From the NCBI GenBank assembly GCA_016718565.1, contig JADKCZ010000002.1:310001-374000 (forward strand): DNA of 64,000 bases, given 5' to 3'. Position 1 is the stretch's first letter. The number at the start of each line of letters is the position of its first letter. This document shows positions 56,431 to 64,000 of this stretch, in pieces. The notes under the pieces were generated by a model. The model had not been told where the DNA came from. It worked only from the letters and a program-made list of their open reading frames with translations, and made no database searches. The DNA is from Anaeromyxobacter sp. Lineage in GTDB: Bacteria > Myxococcota > Myxococcia > Myxococcales > Anaeromyxobacteraceae. Both the position numbers and the translations under genes were made by a program.

Positions 56431-58080
56431 TCAGCCATCGGCACGGACCGGGCTCTGCAGGATCCGGCCCGGCAGCGGCCAGGGCGAGCGCAGCACCCCG
56501 TGGTCGAGCACCAGCGCCCCGTGGACCCAGACCGCGTCGATGCCGGTGGGGGGCACCAGCGGATCCAGGTAGTCGTTGTTCTCCCGCACCGCCTCGGCGT
56601 CGAAGAGCACCAGCGAGGCGTCGGCCCCGGGGCGCAGCACCGGGTCGGGCAGGTGCAGGAACCGGCACGGCAGGGTGGCCAGCCGGTGCACCATCTGCTC
56701 CAGCGGGATCCCCATCTGGCGCGCCATGCGCAGCGCCTTGGGGAAGGCGCCCAGGGCCCGCGGGTGCGGCTTCTGCCCGGGCCCGGGCATCAGGCCGTCG
56801 GTGCAGAGCGCCATGGTGGGGCGCCGGAAGAAGCGCTCCACCGTGGCCTCGTTGCCGTAGTGGGTGATGATGGCGATCTCGCCGGCGTTGTCGCGGAAGA
56901 AGTCGAAGACCGCCTGGAAGGCCGCGTCGGAGGCCAGGTCGGCCACGCCGGCGGCGCGCGCCACGTCGCCGAGCCGCTGCCCCAGGAAGGCCTCCCCCAC
57001 CCCCGGCTTGACCCCCGCGATCTGGACGCCGCCCAGCCCGCCGCAGAAGTGGACGAAGTTGTCCCAGCTGCGCGAGTCGTGGCGCATCCGCTCGGACATG
57101 CTCCGCCGCGCCGCCGGGTCGGAGAGCCGCGCCAGGAACTCGGCGCGGGTGCCGGCCCGCATGTCGGGCGGGAAGATGGCGTCGCCGGTGGTGGAGCCGG
57201 CGGTGTACGGGTACATGTTCTCCATGGTGGGGATGAGCGTGGCCGCGTCCCGCAGGATCGACTCCAGCTCGCCGATGCGGTCGTAGTTGCCGGCGCCGGC
57301 GATCTTGGAGTGCTCGTTGCAGTACCCGCCGCCGCCGTCCACCGCGGCGCTCACCACCTCCCGGACGCTGGCGACGATGTTGTCGCTCTCCGAGCGCAGG
57401 TGCGGGAAGAGCGCCCCCGGCTTCACCTGGTTGAAGGCCCGCACCAGCTCGGTCAGCTCGCGCTGGTCGCAGTAGACGGCCGGGTTGTAGACCAGGCCGG
57501 TGGAGAGCCCGAGCGCGTGGGGCGCCTCGCGCCGCACCACCGCCGCCATGGCCGCCACCTCGGCGTCGGTGGCCACCCGGGCCAGGTTGTCCATCACCAC
57601 CCGCCGCACCGCCGAGTGGCCCAGGTAGAGCCCCAGGTCGGTGACCGAGCGGCCGCGGTGCCAGTCGAGGAAGCCGGCGATGGTGGTCCAGGTCCACTCG
57701 CCCTCGATGGCGCCGTCCAGCGGCTTGAGCTGGGCGGCGTACTGCGACCGCTGGGCCTCGGTCACCGGCGCCGGCGAGAGGCCGTCCACGCCGCAGATGC
57801 GCTTGGTGACCCCCCCGCGCAGCGCCAGCTCGCAGGCGCGCGGCAGGCCGCTCTGGCCCGGCAGGGTGCCGCCCAGCGCGCCGTGGTTGTGGGTGTCCAC
57901 GAAGGACGGCGCCAGCACCCGGCCGCGCGCCTCCACCACCACGTCGGCGGTGACCAGGTCGGAGTGGCCCACCGCCCCGAGCCGGGCCACCAGGTCGCCC
58001 TCGAGCAGCACGTCGCCCTCGACCGGCGGCGCCAGGCCGTCGCCCGTCACGATGCGGGCGCCGCGGATCAGCTGCCGCAT
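56431..58080 (-). CDS. D-aminoacylase-like amidohydrolase
   Basis: Seen: 549 residues from ATG 58080, 1-base overlap with the M20 gene stop. LAPSFVDTHNHGALGG (HxH), LGLSTGLVYNPAVYCD, CNEHSKIAGAGNYD, IITHYGNEATVERF, and CTDGLMPGPG. Known: N-acyl-D-amino-acid deacylases and related ureido hydrolases. Its place between hydantoinase and carbamoylase homologs suggests it handles the D-form of an N-acyl or N-carbamoyl intermediate (inference). The catalytic Asp sits in CTDG rather than the usual SDG. Confidence 0.85.
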   Translation of the reverse strand: MRQLIRGARIVTGDGLAPPVEGDVLLEGDLVARLGAVGHSDLVTADVVVEARGRVLAPSFVDTHNHGALGGTLPGQSGLPRACELALRGGVTKRICGVDGLSPAPVTEAQRSQYAAQLKPLDGAIEGEWTWTTIAGFLDWHRGRSVTDLGLYLGHSAVRRVVMDNLARVATDAEVAAMAAVVRREAPHALGLSTGLVYNPAVYCDQRELTELVRAFNQVKPGALFPHLRSESDNIVASVREVVSAAVDGGGGYCNEHSKIAGAGNYDRIGELESILRDAATLIPTMENMYPYTAGSTTGDAIFPPDMRAGTRAEFLARLSDPAARRSMSERMRHDSRSWDNFVHFCGGLGGVQIAGVKPGVGEAFLGQRLGDVARAAGVADLASDAAFQAVFDFFRDNAGEIAIITHYGNEATVERFFRRPTMALCTDGLMPGPGQKPHPRALGAFPKALRMARQMGIPLEQMVHRLATLPCRFLHLPDPVLRPGADASLVLFDAEAVRENNDYLDPLVPPTGIDAVWVHGALVLDHGVLRSPWPLPGRILQSPVRADG

Positions 58081-59309
58081 CAGGCCGCCAGCTCCAGGAG
58101 CAGGTCGAGGAGCACCTCGGCCCCGGCCGTGAGATCCGCCGGGCTGGTGTACTCGGCGACGTTGTGGCTGATGCCCTTGGCGCTCGGCACGAAGATCATG
58201 CAGGCGGGGCACACCGCCGCCAGGATCTGGGCGTCGTGGCCGGCGCCGCTGGGGAGCCTCCGGACCCGGTGCCCCTTGCCCGCGGCGATGGCCTCCACCC
58301 GCGCCACCAGCCTGGGGTCGAAGGCCACCGGCGCGAAGCGGGCCAGCGGCCGGCGGGCCAGGGTCACCCCCTCGGCCAGGGCCGCCTGCTCGGCGAAGGC
58401 CAGCACCTGGCGCTCCGCCACGTCGAGGACGGCGTCGTCGGTGTTGCGCAGGTCGAGCGTCATCACCACCTGGTTGGCGACCACGTTGACCAGGTTGGGC
58501 GAGACCGTCAGCAGCCCCACCGTGCCCACCTGGTGGCCGCCGGTGGCCCGGGCCACCCGCCGCACCTCGCAGGCGATCTGGGCGGCCACCAGCGCCGCGT
58601 CGTGGCGCAGCGACATGGGGGTGGTGCCGGCGTGGTTCGACTGCCCGCGCAGCGTCAGCTCGGTCCAGCGGATCCCCTGGACCCCCTCGACCGCGCCGAT
58701 GGTGTAGCCCTCGGCCTCCAGCACCGGCCCCTGCTCGACGTGCAGCTCCACGTAGGCGTGGACCTGCGGCTGCCCGACCGGGGCCGGCCCGGCGTAGCCG
58801 ATCCGGTCCAGCTCGGCCCCCACCGCCCGGCCGTCCACCCCGACCGTGGCCCGCGCCGCCTCCAGGGTGAGGCCGCCGGTGAAGACCAGGCTGCCCATCA
58901 TGTCCGGCTGGAAGCGGCTCCCCTCCTCGTTGGTGAAGAAGGCCACCGCCAGCGGGCGGCGCGTCACCACCCCGGCGTCGTCGAGCGCCTGCAGCACCTC
59001 CAGGCCGGCCAGCACCCCCAGGTTGCCGTCGTAGCGGCCGCCGGTGGCCACCGTGTCGATGTGGCTGCCGGTCATCACCGGGGGGCCCGGCTCGCGCCCG
59101 GCCCGCACGCCGACCACGTTGCCCAGCCCGTCCACCGAGACGGCCAGCCCCAGCGCCGCCATCCAGCCCACCACCAGGTCGCGCCCGGCCTTGTCGGCGT
59201 CGGTGAGGGCCAGGCGGGCCACGCCGCCGCCGGGGATGGCGCCGACCTGGCCGAGGGCCTCGAGCCGGCGGGAGAGACGGGGGCCGTCGATGCGGGGGAG
59301 CGGTGCCAT
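58080..59309 (-). CDS. M20-family Zn amidohydrolase (allantoate amidohydrolase/N-carbamoyl amino acid hydrolase type)
   Basis: Seen: 409 residues, with MTGSHIDTVATGGRYDGNLGV (His/Asp ligands), FFTNEEGSRFQPDM, ELHVEQGPVLEAEG, LTLRGQSNHAGTTPM, SGAGHDAQILA, and SHNVAEYT. Known: removes carbamoyl groups from ureido acids (AllC, HyuC, beta-ureidopropionase). Follows hydantoinase chemistry logically. It is not the YgeY M20 type. Confidence 0.92.
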   Translation of the reverse strand: MAPLPRIDGPRLSRRLEALGQVGAIPGGGVARLALTDADKAGRDLVVGWMAALGLAVSVDGLGNVVGVRAGREPGPPVMTGSHIDTVATGGRYDGNLGVLAGLEVLQALDDAGVVTRRPLAVAFFTNEEGSRFQPDMMGSLVFTGGLTLEAARATVGVDGRAVGAELDRIGYAGPAPVGQPQVHAYVELHVEQGPVLEAEGYTIGAVEGVQGIRWTELTLRGQSNHAGTTPMSLRHDAALVAAQIACEVRRVARATGGHQVGTVGLLTVSPNLVNVVANQVVMTLDLRNTDDAVLDVAERQVLAFAEQAALAEGVTLARRPLARFAPVAFDPRLVARVEAIAAGKGHRVRRLPSGAGHDAQILAAVCPACMIFVPSAKGISHNVAEYTSPADLTAGAEVLLDLLLELAA

Positions 59310-59370
59310 CGGGGTGCCTCCTCGAGCAGGGTCCCGCCGCGCTGGCGGGGTGGTGCCGTGGTGTCGCGAG

Positions 59371-62010
<2,640 letters not shown>

Positions 62011-62183
62011 GAGGGTGGCGCTCCTTGGGGTGGCGGCGGGCCCGGTCGGCCCGAAACCGGCGGCGGCATTCGAGCAGGAAGTGGCCTTTCACGCCACCCG
62101 GGCGAGGCGCCGGCCTCAATCGGGCCAGCCCCCGGCTTCCCGGGGCGCCGGCCGGTTGCGGGGCCGGGGCACCGGCGGTACGG
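62011..62183. promoter_or_regulatory. Divergent control region of xdhD and ygfK
   Basis: 173 bases between the two divergent starts. AAGGAG before xdhD is clear. An inverted repeat GTGGC-N7-GCCAC (62081-62097) lies near the middle and could be an operator. No convincing sigma70 or sigma54 promoter found. Confidence 0.35.

Positions 62184-64000
<1,817 letters not shown>

Noticed and set aside
62081..62097. Sigma54 promoter (GG...GC) before ygfK
   Set aside because: GG and GC are 8 bases apart instead of 10, and the -12 element lacks TTGC.

Overview
The window is a very GC-rich bacterial chromosome segment. GC-skewed codon use keeps long antisense frames open, and GTGA/ATGA stop-start overlaps are common. 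The gene set (PilZ-Hsp70 fusion, zinc-ribbon/TPR and SPOR proteins, split B12 mutase, branched-chain-type 2-oxoacid dehydrogenase, molybdo-hydroxylases) suggests a myxobacterium, probably close to Anaeromyxobacter. This is inferred from protein character only; no 16S gene is present.

Layout. (1) 1-6.0 kb, minus strand: a partial APS-kinase-like gene with a histone-like Ala/Lys/Pro tail; a sulfur-carrier/ubiquitin-like cluster (E1-like enzyme, TusA-like, ThiS/MoaD-like protein fused to a degenerate E1 domain, JAMM peptidase); a DsrE-like protein; and a PilZ-Hsp70 fusion. (2) 6.1-10.1 kb: tRNA-Leu(GAG) with a clear promoter and a bidirectional terminator, then gap-pgk-tpiA-secG and a small unknown gene. 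(3) 10.4-23.9 kb: mixed housekeeping genes: FAD dehydrogenase, cupin, SPOR protein, argS, NlpC/P60-like lipoprotein, zinc-ribbon/TPR protein, HhH protein, an unusual aspartokinase, hutH, an EEP-family lipoprotein and an envelope protein. (4) 23.9-33.1 kb, minus strand: a lipoate module (lipA, E1alpha, E1beta, E2, tatD, tcdA, lpdA, lipB-NUDIX). It is interrupted twice by the same compound repeat, a palindrome plus a hexanucleotide tract, one copy of which encodes the E2 linker. (5) 33.2-38.4 kb: HD-GYP response regulator, moaA, and a split acyl-CoA mutase with a methyltransferase. (6) 38.5-64 kb: a BMP-family (purine nucleoside-type) ABC importer, an MFS transporter, and a large purine/hydantoin catabolic block: xdhC, xdhB, xdhA, a MocA-like nucleotidyltransferase, a second XdhC/CoxI protein, two PLP enzymes, an SsnA-like amidohydrolase, a hydantoinase, a D-aminoacylase-like protein, an M20 amidohydrolase, an XdhD-like fused molybdo-hydroxylase, and YgfK running off the right edge.

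How the parts work together. The last 25 kb resembles the enterobacterial/clostridial ygfK-ssnA-hyuA-xdhD locus linked to anaerobic purine and urate breakdown, but carries two unusual PLP enzymes and a D-aminoacylase; no ygeW, ygeX, ygeY or carbamate kinase is seen in the window. moaA and three molybdenum-cofactor helpers fit the two molybdo-hydroxylases. The first 3.4 kb may encode a bacterial heterodimeric E1-type activating system, because the active E1 lacks the N-terminal Arg-finger helix that its degenerate partner carries.
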